Assembly (NCBI GenBank): GCA_020635675.1
Contig: JACJZJ010000006.1
Location: 1-64,000, forward strand
DNA from: Flavobacteriales bacterium
GTDB taxonomy: Bacteria; Bacteroidota; Bacteroidia; Flavobacteriales_F; PHOS-HE28
Reading direction: 5' to 3'
DNA: 64,000 bases
Of this stretch, positions 8,892-16,621 are shown in pieces. The first letter of the stretch is position 1, and each line of letters opens with the position of its first letter. The translations under genes were made by a program, and so were the position numbers. Under the pieces are notes generated by a model. That model searched no databases, was not told the DNA's origin, and worked only from the letters and a program-made list of their open reading frames with translations.

Positions 8892-10199
8892 ATGGGATCC
8901 ACGATCCTCATCACCCTCGCCGTCTTCCTGGTCGTCACCCTGGCGCTCGTCGCATTGCTGCTGTTCGCCAAGGCGAAGTTGACCCCCAGTGGGTTGGTCA
9001 GCATCCAGATCAACGGGGAGAAGACCATCGAGGTGCCGGCGGGCAGCAGTCTGTTGAGCACGCTGAGCGAGCAGAAGATCTTTCTGCCCAGCGCCTGTGG
9101 CGGAGGCGGAACGTGCGCCATGTGCAAGTGCCAGGTGCTGGATGGCGGTGGCGAGATCCTGCCAACGGAGGCCCCCTATTTCAACCGCAAACAGATCGCC
9201 GACAACTGGCGGCTGGGCTGCCAGGTGAAGGTGAAGCAGGACATGAAGATCAGGGTGCCCGAGGAGATCTTCGGGATCAAGAAGTGGGAATGCGAGGTGG
9301 TGAGCAATTACAACGTGGCCTCCTTCATCAAGGAGTTCGTGGTAAAGCTGCCGGAGGGCGAGCACCTCGAGTTCGAGGCCGGCGGATACATCCAGATCGA
9401 CGTGCCTGTTTGCGAGGTCGATTTCAAGGACATCGATATCACCGCGCATCCGGAACTGGTGGCCCTGGGTCGCGACCCCATGGACTTCAAGAGCGAGTGG
9501 GACAAGTACAAGCTCTGGGGACTGAGGATGAAGAACGATGAGCCTATTTTCCGGGCCTATTCCATGGCCAACCACCCGGCGGAAGGCAACATCATCATGT
9601 TGAACATCCGCATCGCGACGCCTCCGTGGGACCGGTCCAAGAACCAGTGGATGGACGTGAACCCGGGCATCTGCTCCAGCTTCGTTTTCGGCCGGAAACC
9701 CGGAGACAAGGTGACCATCAGTGGACCCTATGGCGAATTCTTCATCAAGCCGACCGGTGCGGAAATGCTGTACATCGGCGGTGGCGCCGGCATGGCACCG
9801 ATGCGCTCGCATCTCTTCCATCTTTTCCACACCCTGAAGACCGGCCGTAAGGTGACCTACTGGTACGGCGGACGCAGCAAGCGCGAACTATTCTATCTGG
9901 ACCACTTCAAGGCCATCGAGAAGGAGTTCCCCAACTTCCGCTTTTTCGTGGTGCTGAGCGAACCGCTTCCGGAGGACAATTGGAAGGTGAAGACGGACAT
10001 CAACGACAAGGAGGGGGATGGCTTCACAGGCTTCGTCCATCAGGCCGTGATCGACCAGTACCTGAAGAAGCACGACGCACCGGAGGACATCGAATTCTAT
10101 TTCTGCGGCCCGCCCATGATGAACGCGGCGGTGCTGAAGATGTGCGACGATTGGGGCATACCCAAGGAGAACGTCAGCTTCGACGATTTCGGCGGATAG
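8892..10199 (+). CDS. nqrF: Na+-translocating NADH:quinone oxidoreductase subunit F (NADH dehydrogenase, FAD, 2Fe-2S)
   Basis: A 435-residue electron-input subunit. An N-terminal membrane anchor (about 5-26) is followed by a plant-type ferredoxin domain with cysteines 69, 75, 78 and 110 in the C-x5-C-x2-C...C pattern. Next come the FAD-binding domain (RAYSMANHPAEGN) and the NADH-binding domain (YIGGGAGMAPMRSHLFH, FYFCGPPMM). It oxidises NADH and passes electrons to the 2Fe-2S centre. It closes the six-gene nqr operon; no clear hairpin terminator follows it. Confidence 0.97.
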   Translation: MGSTILITLAVFLVVTLALVALLLFAKAKLTPSGLVSIQINGEKTIEVPAGSSLLSTLSEQKIFLPSACGGGGTCAMCKCQVLDGGGEILPTEAPYFNRKQIADNWRLGCQVKVKQDMKIRVPEEIFGIKKWECEVVSNYNVASFIKEFVVKLPEGEHLEFEAGGYIQIDVPVCEVDFKDIDITAHPELVALGRDPMDFKSEWDKYKLWGLRMKNDEPIFRAYSMANHPAEGNIIMLNIRIATPPWDRSKNQWMDVNPGICSSFVFGRKPGDKVTISGPYGEFFIKPTGAEMLYIGGGAGMAPMRSHLFHLFHTLKTGRKVTYWYGGRSKRELFYLDHFKAIEKEFPNFRFFVVLSEPLPEDNWKVKTDINDKEGDGFTGFVHQAVIDQYLKKHDAPEDIEFYFCGPPMMNAAVLKMCDDWGIPKENVSFDDFGG

Positions 10200-10247
10200 C
10201 ACCGACCGTCTCCAAGCCACGGGCCCTTCCGGGGCGACCTGCTCGCT

Positions 10248-10255
10248 TACCTTCG
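10248..10255 (+). promoter_or_regulatory. Variant -7 box (TACCTTCG)
   Basis: This TAnnTTCG variant of the -7 box lies 13 bases before the start of the hypothetical outer-membrane protein at 10269. The same octamer occurs before hisS and, on the minus strand, before the DUF4159 gene. Confidence 0.4.
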
Positions 10256-10268
10256 GACCTTCCTCCGC

Positions 10269-11312
10269 ATGCTAGCCCGTTCCCTGCTCCGGTCCTACCT
10301 CGGCATCGCCGTGGTGCTCCTTTCGATCCGTTCCCTGGCGCAGGAGGGCGATACGGCGCGTTGGTACAGATTCAGCATGGACGACGGGAGCACGATCATC
10401 GGCACGATCGCAGGCGGGTCGGAGAATGTGTTCCGGGTGCGCACCCGCACGCTGGGCACGGTGGATGTGGAACTCGCGCACGTGGTGCGCATGGTGCGCA
10501 TCACTCCCGAGGGTGATCCACCGTCCGAGCAGGAACGTCCCCGGGAGGAAAAGCCGCCCATGACGGCGGGGGATACGCTCTCCCGGGCGGAAGGCCAGCG
10601 GATCGCGGAACGCGCACATGCGACAACGGACAGCCTCAGGTGGTTCATCGATCGCCATGCATCGCATTACTTCCTGGCTCCCTCGGCCCTCCCGATGAGG
10701 GCAGGGCGCGCCTATTACCGGAATGTCTACTTGGTGGTGCAGTCCTTCGCCGTGGCCCTGACCGACCATCTCGCTGTAGGCGCCGGTCTCGAAACCTTCT
10801 CGATGTTCTCCTTCTCGCGTTCGGCACCCTCCTTCCAGGTCAATGTCCGGGGGGGCTGGGGGATCGGACAGCACCTCCACCTTGGCATCGAAGGCATCTA
10901 TGTGAACTCGGCCACGGAACTTTACGAAGGCGATCTTTTCGATATCCGGCGCGATGGTAGTCTGCGCGAAGGGACCGGTGTGCTCCATGCCATGGCGACC
11001 GTTTCCGACCCGCGCGTGAACCTGACCGTCGGCGGCGGTGTTCGCTATTCGGAATGGTCATCGGATGACCTGGGCATGCAGGTGAATGTGTCCTTCGCCG
11101 CACGTGTCCTCCCCAAACTTTGGCTGCTGACCGAGGAATGGTATCACACGATCGAAGGCAAGGAGGGTCGTGCATGGTGGTCGCTGGGCATACGTTTCTC
11201 CACGCCGCGTACGGCCCTGGACGTGGGCTTGGTGAACAATAGCGATCTGCGGAAGGACCTGTACTACGGCTTCCCCTTCATCGCCTTCAGTGCGAACATC
11301 GGTGGCAAATAA
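10269..11312 (+). CDS. Exported hypothetical protein, probable outer-membrane barrel
   Basis: A 347-residue exported protein. It has a signal peptide (about 1-24, cleavage near SLAQ-EGD), then a small beta-rich N-terminal domain (YRFSMDDGSTIIGTI through LAHVVRMVRI), a charged linker (about 83-120), and from about 130 alternating strands with aromatic ends such as VGAGLETFSMFSFS and HLHLGIEGIYVNS that suggest a small barrel. I do not recognise a named family beyond the general barrel character. It sits between nqrF and apbE in the same orientation, so it may share regulation with the Nqr genes, but a functional tie is unproven. Confidence 0.75.
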   Translation: MLARSLLRSYLGIAVVLLSIRSLAQEGDTARWYRFSMDDGSTIIGTIAGGSENVFRVRTRTLGTVDVELAHVVRMVRITPEGDPPSEQERPREEKPPMTAGDTLSRAEGQRIAERAHATTDSLRWFIDRHASHYFLAPSALPMRAGRAYYRNVYLVVQSFAVALTDHLAVGAGLETFSMFSFSRSAPSFQVNVRGGWGIGQHLHLGIEGIYVNSATELYEGDLFDIRRDGSLREGTGVLHAMATVSDPRVNLTVGGGVRYSEWSSDDLGMQVNVSFAARVLPKLWLLTEEWYHTIEGKEGRAWWSLGIRFSTPRTALDVGLVNNSDLRKDLYYGFPFIAFSANIGGK

Positions 11313-11359
11313 GGACGAGGCGGCTCTGGACGACCGCATTACTTGCCACCTTTGGCACC

Positions 11360-12721
11360 ATGGAACGCCTGCCTTCTTCCGCATCCGGAAACGTGATCCC
11401 GCTCATCGTACTTGCAGGACTCCTCGGAACCACTGCTTGCAATGGCCCCGAAAGGGATGGCGATCGGATGACCCTGCACGGTGAAGCCCAGGGAACCACC
11501 TTCAACATCAAATACATCGATCCAGAGCACCGCGACCTGACACGTCCGGTGGACAGCTTGTTCCGGGCGGTGGATGCGGCGCTCAGTCTTTGGGACCCGA
11601 ACAGTACCGTGAGCCGGTTCAATGCGGCTACGGACACCTTCGTGACCGATGATGCCCTGTTCCTGGATGTCCTGGGCTACGCACGTGCGGATTGGGTGCT
11701 GACCGCTGGAGCCTTCGACCCAACGGTGTATCCTTTGGTGAAAGCCTGGGGCTTCGGTCCTCAAGGTGAGGCGGTCGCGAACACCTCACAGAACGACAGT
11801 CTGCGACATCTGGTGGGGCTCTCGATGATCTTCAGCGATCCCCCGGTCAGTCCGCCCGGGAGTGCGCACGGGACCATGAAGCTGTGGAAGCGATTTCCCG
11901 GTATCCAGTTCGACCCGAACGGCATCGCACAGGGATACACCGTGGACCGGATCGCGGAACGGCTGGAGAGCGAAGGCATACACAGCTACATGGTGGAGGT
12001 GGGGGGAGAGGTACGTGCGCATGGGACGAACGCGACGGACGAACCTTGGTCCATCGGTATCGACAAGCCCGAGGCCGGATCCGACCACGACCTGCAGACC
12101 ACGATCTCGCTCAAGGATGCATCGATCGCCACCAGCGGCAACTACCGGAAATTCCGGGAAGTGAACGGCCAGCGCGTTGGACACACGATCGACCCCCGAA
12201 CAGGAAAGCCGGTCACGCATGGCCTTCTTAGCGTTTCGGTGCTGCATCGGATGTGCACCTCGGCCGATGCCCTTGCCACCGGCCTGCTGGTGATGGGGCC
12301 GGACGCAACGTTCACCTGGTCCACCGCGCACCCGGACATCGGGATCTTTCTGGTCCTGGATGATGGCATGGGCGGTTATCTGACCTGGGCTTCGAAGAAA
12401 TGGCCTGGCGAAGCGCAGTTCCGGGATGAACGTCCGACCTATCCGGCCGACACCACGGCCGTACAGGATGCGGGACGACCAATGCCGTCGGAGGATCCTG
12501 CATCCACGCGTGATGGGGTCGGGTTGCCCATGGACAATGGGATGAAGGGCGGCTTGAACGAGATGAAGCAGTTGACCGAGGAGGAGAAGATGCAGATCAA
12601 GCGGGACAAGCGGAAAGCGTCCATGTCACCCCTGGAAAGGCAGAAGTTGGAGCGACTGGAGAAGGAGGAAGAGCTTCTTCGAGAAAAGCAGCAGCGGTTG
12701 AAGGAAGAAGGCGCGCACTGA
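11360..12721 (+). CDS. apbE: FAD:protein FMN transferase (ApbE) lipoprotein with long C-terminal tail
   Basis: A 453-residue exported flavin transferase. The signal segment ends in a lipobox-like TTAC (Cys27). The ApbE core spans about 38-348 with GEAQGTTFNIKYI, TAGAFDPTVYPLVKAWGF, YMVEVGGEVRAHGTN and VGHTIDPRTGKPV. ApbE attaches FMN to the threonines of NqrB and NqrC, which matches its position after the nqr operon. After the core comes a 105-residue extension. Its last 50 residues are a highly charged, helix-prone stretch (LTEEEKMQIKRDKRK and LERLEKEEELLREKQQRLKEE), not part of a standard ApbE. A CACCTTTG box at 11347-11354 may be its own promoter. Confidence 0.95.
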   Translation: MERLPSSASGNVIPLIVLAGLLGTTACNGPERDGDRMTLHGEAQGTTFNIKYIDPEHRDLTRPVDSLFRAVDAALSLWDPNSTVSRFNAATDTFVTDDALFLDVLGYARADWVLTAGAFDPTVYPLVKAWGFGPQGEAVANTSQNDSLRHLVGLSMIFSDPPVSPPGSAHGTMKLWKRFPGIQFDPNGIAQGYTVDRIAERLESEGIHSYMVEVGGEVRAHGTNATDEPWSIGIDKPEAGSDHDLQTTISLKDASIATSGNYRKFREVNGQRVGHTIDPRTGKPVTHGLLSVSVLHRMCTSADALATGLLVMGPDATFTWSTAHPDIGIFLVLDDGMGGYLTWASKKWPGEAQFRDERPTYPADTTAVQDAGRPMPSEDPASTRDGVGLPMDNGMKGGLNEMKQLTEEEKMQIKRDKRKASMSPLERQKLERLEKEEELLREKQQRLKEEGAH

Positions 12722-12726
12722 AGCCG

Positions 12727-12939
12727 TCAAGCGGCTTGAGCGTCCTTGCGGCACTTCTCCTCTGGCCGTGCGCCGCAGAAACCGCATGCCCCCCCTTCTC
12801 CCTGCACCAGCGGATTGTTGGATGCACAGGTACCAGCGAACCGACCGTCCTTCTTCGCCCAGATCTTGATGGCGATGCCAGCGAAGGCCAAGCCGACGGC
12901 TCCGATGCCCAGCAGGATCGTAAGGAGCGCGGTGCTCAT
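12727..12939 (-). CDS. Small four-cysteine membrane protein, NqrM-like maturation factor
   Basis: A 70-residue protein with one membrane helix (about 4-27) followed by a short soluble tail carrying Cys38, Cys52, Cys55 and Cys63 in the context AGTCASNNP and ACGFCGARPEEKC. NqrM (DUF539) is likewise a small one-helix protein with four cysteines, needed to mature the Fe-S centre of Na+-NQR. Position next to apbE and nqr supports the same role here, though the cysteine spacing is not identical to proteobacterial NqrM. Start chosen at 12939, directly behind a TACCTTTG promoter box, giving an almost leaderless message. It converges with apbE with 5 bases between stops. Confidence 0.7.
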   Translation of the reverse strand: MSTALLTILLGIGAVGLAFAGIAIKIWAKKDGRFAGTCASNNPLVQGEGGACGFCGARPEEKCRKDAQAA

Positions 12940-12943
12940 GGCA

Positions 12944-12951
12944 CAAAGGTA
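12944..12951 (-). promoter_or_regulatory. -7 promoter box (TACCTTTG) of the NqrM-like gene
   Basis: Exact TAnnTTTG match on the minus strand ending 4 bases before the start codon at 12939, so transcription probably begins at or next to the start codon. Confidence 0.6.
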
Positions 12952-13013
12952 CGTACAGGTGAAGGGCGGTGCCCGGTACCCAAAGGCCCGCCATATCAAG
13001 GCAGGCCTTCCCA

Positions 13014-13103
13014 TGGCGGAGAGGGAGGGATTCGAACCCCCGGTGCGGCAAGCCGCACACCTGATTTCGAGTCAGGCCCATTCGACCTCTCTGGCACCTC
13101 TCC
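13014..13103 (-). tRNA. tRNA-Ser (anticodon CGA)
   Basis: Read on the minus strand, the 5' seven bases GGAGAGG pair perfectly with the 3' CCTCTCC. The anticodon arm CTGA-CTCGAAA-TCAG gives anticodon CGA (serine, UCG codons). A long variable arm (TGCGGC-TT-GCCGCA) is typical of tRNA-Ser. The T arm contains GGTTCGAATCC. The discriminator is G and the CCA end is encoded (13014-13016). Confidence 0.95.
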
Positions 13104-13116
13104 GATCGAAGGGCCG

Positions 13117-13124
13117 CAAAGATA
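13117..13124 (-). promoter_or_regulatory. -7 promoter box (TATCTTTG) of the tRNA-Ser gene
   Basis: Exact TAnnTTTG match on the minus strand, 13 bases upstream of the mature 5' end of the tRNA. Confidence 0.6.
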
Positions 13125-13176
13125 GCCGACCAATGGCAGTGTGGGGACGATCCGTCAAGCCATGGCCCGCAATTGG

Positions 13177-13184
13177 TAAGTTCG
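13177..13184 (+). promoter_or_regulatory. Variant -7 box (TAAGTTCG)
   Basis: TAnnTTCG variant located 22 bases before the YceI start at 13206. It would drive the YceI-kinase-regulator operon. Confidence 0.4.
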
Positions 13185-13205
13185 TCCGGAACCCGATCCG
13201 ATCGC

Positions 13206-13763
13206 ATGCGTACGCTTTTATGGATGGCCCTGCTCATCTGGTCGCCCATGGCCCCCGCCCAGGGGCCCGAGTTGTACCGTCTGGAAAGGTCACGGGTGGC
13301 CTTTGTCAGCGATGCGCCGCTGGAGCGGATCGAGGCGGCCCTGTCCACCGCCACGGGCGTGCTCGATCCCGGAGAAAGGTCGTTCGCGGTCCAGATCCCG
13401 ATGCGTGAGTTCCAGGGTTTCAACAGCCCGCTCCAACGCGAGCATTTCAATGAGAACTACATCGAGTCCGATGAATTCCCGACCGCCCGGTTCGTGGGGC
13501 GGATCATCGAAAGCGTTGATGTCCGGAGACCCGGCACCTACGACATCCGCACGAAAGGGAAGTTCACCCTTCACGGTGTGACACGCGAACGCATCATCGA
13601 TTGCAGTTTGGTCGTGTCGGAGGATGGCATACGCGCCACATCATCTTTCGAGGTACCGCTGTCCGATCACGACATCCGCATACCGCGCATCGTGGAACAG
13701 AAGATCGCTCCGGTGGTCCAGGTCACCATCGATCTGTTGTTCCGGAAAGCCGCGGCGCGATGA
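13206..13763 (+). CDS. YceI-family exported protein, first gene of a two-component operon
   Basis: A 185-residue exported protein with a signal peptide (about 1-19) and a single YceI-like lipocalin-type beta-barrel. Family features are QREHFNENYIESDEFPTA, a conserved central strand, and GKFTLHGVTRE followed by a final strand with VPLSDHDIRIP. YceI proteins bind amphiphilic or isoprenoid ligands in a pocket (family knowledge). Its stop codon overlaps the start of a propeller histidine kinase (ATGA), so it is translated with a sensor gene, and a role in ligand presentation is an attractive inference. A second YceI gene lies at 19390 and shares the HFNENY block. Confidence 0.88.
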   Translation: MRTLLWMALLIWSPMAPAQGPELYRLERSRVAFVSDAPLERIEAALSTATGVLDPGERSFAVQIPMREFQGFNSPLQREHFNENYIESDEFPTARFVGRIIESVDVRRPGTYDIRTKGKFTLHGVTRERIIDCSLVVSEDGIRATSSFEVPLSDHDIRIPRIVEQKIAPVVQVTIDLLFRKAAAR

Positions 13764-16621
13764 TCCGGCGGTCGCTCGGCCTGCTTTTGGGGGCGATCCT
13801 GGTCTGTCATGTGCAGGCGCAATATCCTTATGTCAAGTCCTTTCATCTGCAGAATGGCAACCTGCGTCCGGATGTACAATGCCTGGCGATCGACGCGCAC
13901 GGCATCATCTGGGCCGGGGGGGCGCATGGTCTATTCCGGTCGGATGGCGAGCGGACCGATCCGGCGCTGGCCGGTGCGATGGATGCGGTCTCGGCCGTGG
14001 CCTCTTTCGGTGATGGTGTGGTGGCCGCCTTCCGGTCGGGTGCCGTTCTGGCCTTCACCGGCTTTCGTGCGGACACCCTGTTGATGGACACCGTCCTGTC
14101 GCGATCGGCCGTTCATGCCATGGCGGCGGCGGGCGATAGCGTGGTGTGGTTGGGTACCTACGGGGCCGGTCTCTGGCGATGGTCTCGTGGGGGGACGCGG
14201 CGGATCACCATGACCGATGGCCTCAACGACGATCATGTGAACGCCATACAGGTCCTGGCGGATGGCGGACCGGTGGTCGGTACGGACCTGGGCATCGCCC
14301 TTTGTTCCTCGGAAGGAGGCATCGAGCGGAAGCTCCGGGAGGAGGAAGGGGCCACGGACAATCTCGTTCTCGCCCTGGCGCTGGATGCCGAGGCGCGGGT
14401 GTGGGCGGGAACGGACCGCAACGGGGTGTTCCGCTTCGAGCCGGAGGCCCCATCGTTCAACGTACTTGCGTTGGACAGCACTTGGTCGTCAGGCCCGGTG
14501 ACCGGGCTCGTGTTGGAGAACAGCATGGTCTGGGCCGCCACTGCTGCGGAAGGGGTGCGCGTATACGATCTGCGCGCTGGGATCGGTTCCTACGCGCCGG
14601 ACAGGGATGGCGAAATGGAGCGGGTCAGGGGCATCACCCACGGGCCGGATGGGTCGGTCTGGTGGTGCGATGGCACGAACACACTTCGCCGCGGCGATCC
14701 GGATGTGCTGGTGGTGCCAGGGCATGAGGATCGGGACCTGCGCCACATCACCGCGCTGTGCAGCGATGATCGGGGCCGCATCTGGTTCGCGATCGGCGAT
14801 CAGGTCTTCCATCATGCCGCCGCCTTCGCCGATGCGGAACATCTGGCAGAGATCCGTCTACCCCTGCGTCCGGAAGTGCGCATCGTGACCCTCCAGGCCG
14901 ACCGTTGGGGATCCATCTGGGTGGGCACTTTCGGGGATGGCGTGTTCCGGCTCATGCCGGACGGTGCGATCACGCGATTGACGCATGCGAACGGACTGGC
15001 CAACGACAACATCCTCAGCATCCGTGCCGATGGGAATGTGCTCTGGATGGCCACCTTGGCGGGTGTTTCGGTCGTGGACCTTCTGGCCGATGGATCGGTG
15101 GCCGAAGCGCGCGCGCTTGCCACTCCGGGAAGCGGTTTTCTCTATGACATCCTGCCGACACCGGATGGCGGAGCGATCGCGGCCAGTGACGGTAACGGTG
15201 CGATACGCTTCGCCGGTCCCAAAGCCGAGGGCCATATCATGGCGACCGGACCCACCTCCGGCCGCCAGAGCTACTACTCCCTCTGCAGGGATGCCCGGGG
15301 TGGCCTATGGGGATGTGGCCCGGGTACCGGACTCTGCCTGATCGGCGATTCCTCGATCCATTGCACCGGCCGGGATTCACCGGTCCTCGAAGGCGACGTC
15401 TACGCGATGGCACCCTATCGGGGCAGGATCATCGCGCTCGGCGATCAGGGCGTGGTGGCGCTGGACGTTCGCGAGAATGTCCTGGTCGACCTCAGCGACG
15501 TGATGGGCACGGTGGGAGCGGTCGGGGAGTTGAATGCGGTCTGCGTCGATCGTGAACAAGCGCTGTGGGTGGCCACGGACAAGGGATTGGTCCGGTTGCG
15601 GCCACGTGAGGAGGTGTTGAGGGGGCAGGTGCCCACGGCCATCGTCGGTTGGCGATGGGGTGACGAGGTGCTGCCCATGACCCCGGGCATCCGGCTGAAC
15701 GACGATCAGAACTTCCTCACCTTCCAATTCACCGGAACTCCCACGGCCGCACCAGAGCGTCTGAGGTTCGAATACCGCCTGGTGGGTTACGATCGGCGCA
15801 CATTGTCGACGCGGGAAAGGGAGGTCAGCTACGCGCGCCTTCCGCCCGGGGACTATCGTTTCGAGGTGCGTGCCACTCTTGGCCAGAACGCGGCCGGTGA
15901 CGCACCGGCCACCCTGGCCTTTACCATCGCCCACCCCTGGTGGCGCACCTATTGGGCCATGGCCCTATGGATCGTCCTACTCACGGTGCTGTTCTATGCC
16001 TTCATCCGATTGCGTGAGGAACGCCTCCGCTACAGGGACCGGATGGAGAGAGAGCGGGTGCGGCTCCAACTCCAGGCGGTGCGAAGCCAGGTGAATCCCC
16101 ATTTCCTTTTCAACAGCTTCAACACGCTGATGGAACTCATCGAGGAGGACCGCGACAAGGCGCTCGCCCATGTCGGGGAGTTGAGCGAGTTCTTCCGCAA
16201 CATCCTGCACGTGCGTGACAAGGACCTCATCACCGTGGAGGAGGAACTTCAACTCCTGTACACCTACTTCGGGCTCGAAAGACGTCGTTTCGGGGAGCGG
16301 ATCGGACTGGAGGTGGAACTCGATGATACCGTGAAGGCGACCTGGCTGCCGCCGCTCACCCTTCAAATGCTGGTGGAGAACGCGTTGAAGCACAACGTGG
16401 CCACCCGCGAGATGCCCCTGGTGGTCACCATCCGGTCGGAACAGGAGCGCATCCTGGTCTGCAATCCCGACCGACCACGCAGCACGCAACAACCCTCCAC
16501 CGGCTACGGGCTGGAGAGCATTCGCAAACGGTACGCCGACATCACCGGGGACCCGATCGAGGTGGGGCGGCAGGATGGCGCCTTTTGCGTGCGACTACCT
16601 TTGGTCCATCAGCACCCATGA
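13760..16621 (+). CDS. Two-component propeller sensor histidine kinase (LytS/HisKA_7TM-independent His_kinase type)
   Basis: A 953-residue transmembrane sensor. A signal peptide (about 1-22) is followed by Reg_prop-type propeller repeats over about 25-630 (VQCLAIDAHGIIWAGGAHGLF, DDHVNAIQ, ADRWGSIWVGTFGDGVFRL). A Y_Y_Y domain (about 660-720) contains LRFEYRLVGYD and LPPGDYRFEVRA. A membrane helix lies near 727-750. The cytoplasmic kinase has the His_kinase (LytS) motif QVNPHFLFNSFNTL with phospho-acceptor His781 and an N-box LVENALKHNVA. The domain order matches Bacteroidota sensors of extracellular ligands, but here the regulator is a separate LytTR protein whose start overlaps this stop codon by 4 bases. 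The gene is also coupled to the upstream YceI gene. Confidence 0.93.
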   Translation: MIRRSLGLLLGAILVCHVQAQYPYVKSFHLQNGNLRPDVQCLAIDAHGIIWAGGAHGLFRSDGERTDPALAGAMDAVSAVASFGDGVVAAFRSGAVLAFTGFRADTLLMDTVLSRSAVHAMAAAGDSVVWLGTYGAGLWRWSRGGTRRITMTDGLNDDHVNAIQVLADGGPVVGTDLGIALCSSEGGIERKLREEEGATDNLVLALALDAEARVWAGTDRNGVFRFEPEAPSFNVLALDSTWSSGPVTGLVLENSMVWAATAAEGVRVYDLRAGIGSYAPDRDGEMERVRGITHGPDGSVWWCDGTNTLRRGDPDVLVVPGHEDRDLRHITALCSDDRGRIWFAIGDQVFHHAAAFADAEHLAEIRLPLRPEVRIVTLQADRWGSIWVGTFGDGVFRLMPDGAITRLTHANGLANDNILSIRADGNVLWMATLAGVSVVDLLADGSVAEARALATPGSGFLYDILPTPDGGAIAASDGNGAIRFAGPKAEGHIMATGPTSGRQSYYSLCRDARGGLWGCGPGTGLCLIGDSSIHCTGRDSPVLEGDVYAMAPYRGRIIALGDQGVVALDVRENVLVDLSDVMGTVGAVGELNAVCVDREQALWVATDKGLVRLRPREEVLRGQVPTAIVGWRWGDEVLPMTPGIRLNDDQNFLTFQFTGTPTAAPERLRFEYRLVGYDRRTLSTREREVSYARLPPGDYRFEVRATLGQNAAGDAPATLAFTIAHPWWRTYWAMALWIVLLTVLFYAFIRLREERLRYRDRMERERVRLQLQAVRSQVNPHFLFNSFNTLMELIEEDRDKALAHVGELSEFFRNILHVRDKDLITVEEELQLLYTYFGLERRRFGERIGLEVELDDTVKATWLPPLTLQMLVENALKHNVATREMPLVVTIRSEQERILVCNPDRPRSTQQPSTGYGLESIRKRYADITGDPIEVGRQDGAFCVRLPLVHQHP

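Noticed and set aside
8208..9830. 540-codon minus-strand open frame opposite nqrD-nqrF
   Set aside because: Antisense shadow of GC-rich genes; composition dominated by His, Asp and Gly with no recognisable fold.
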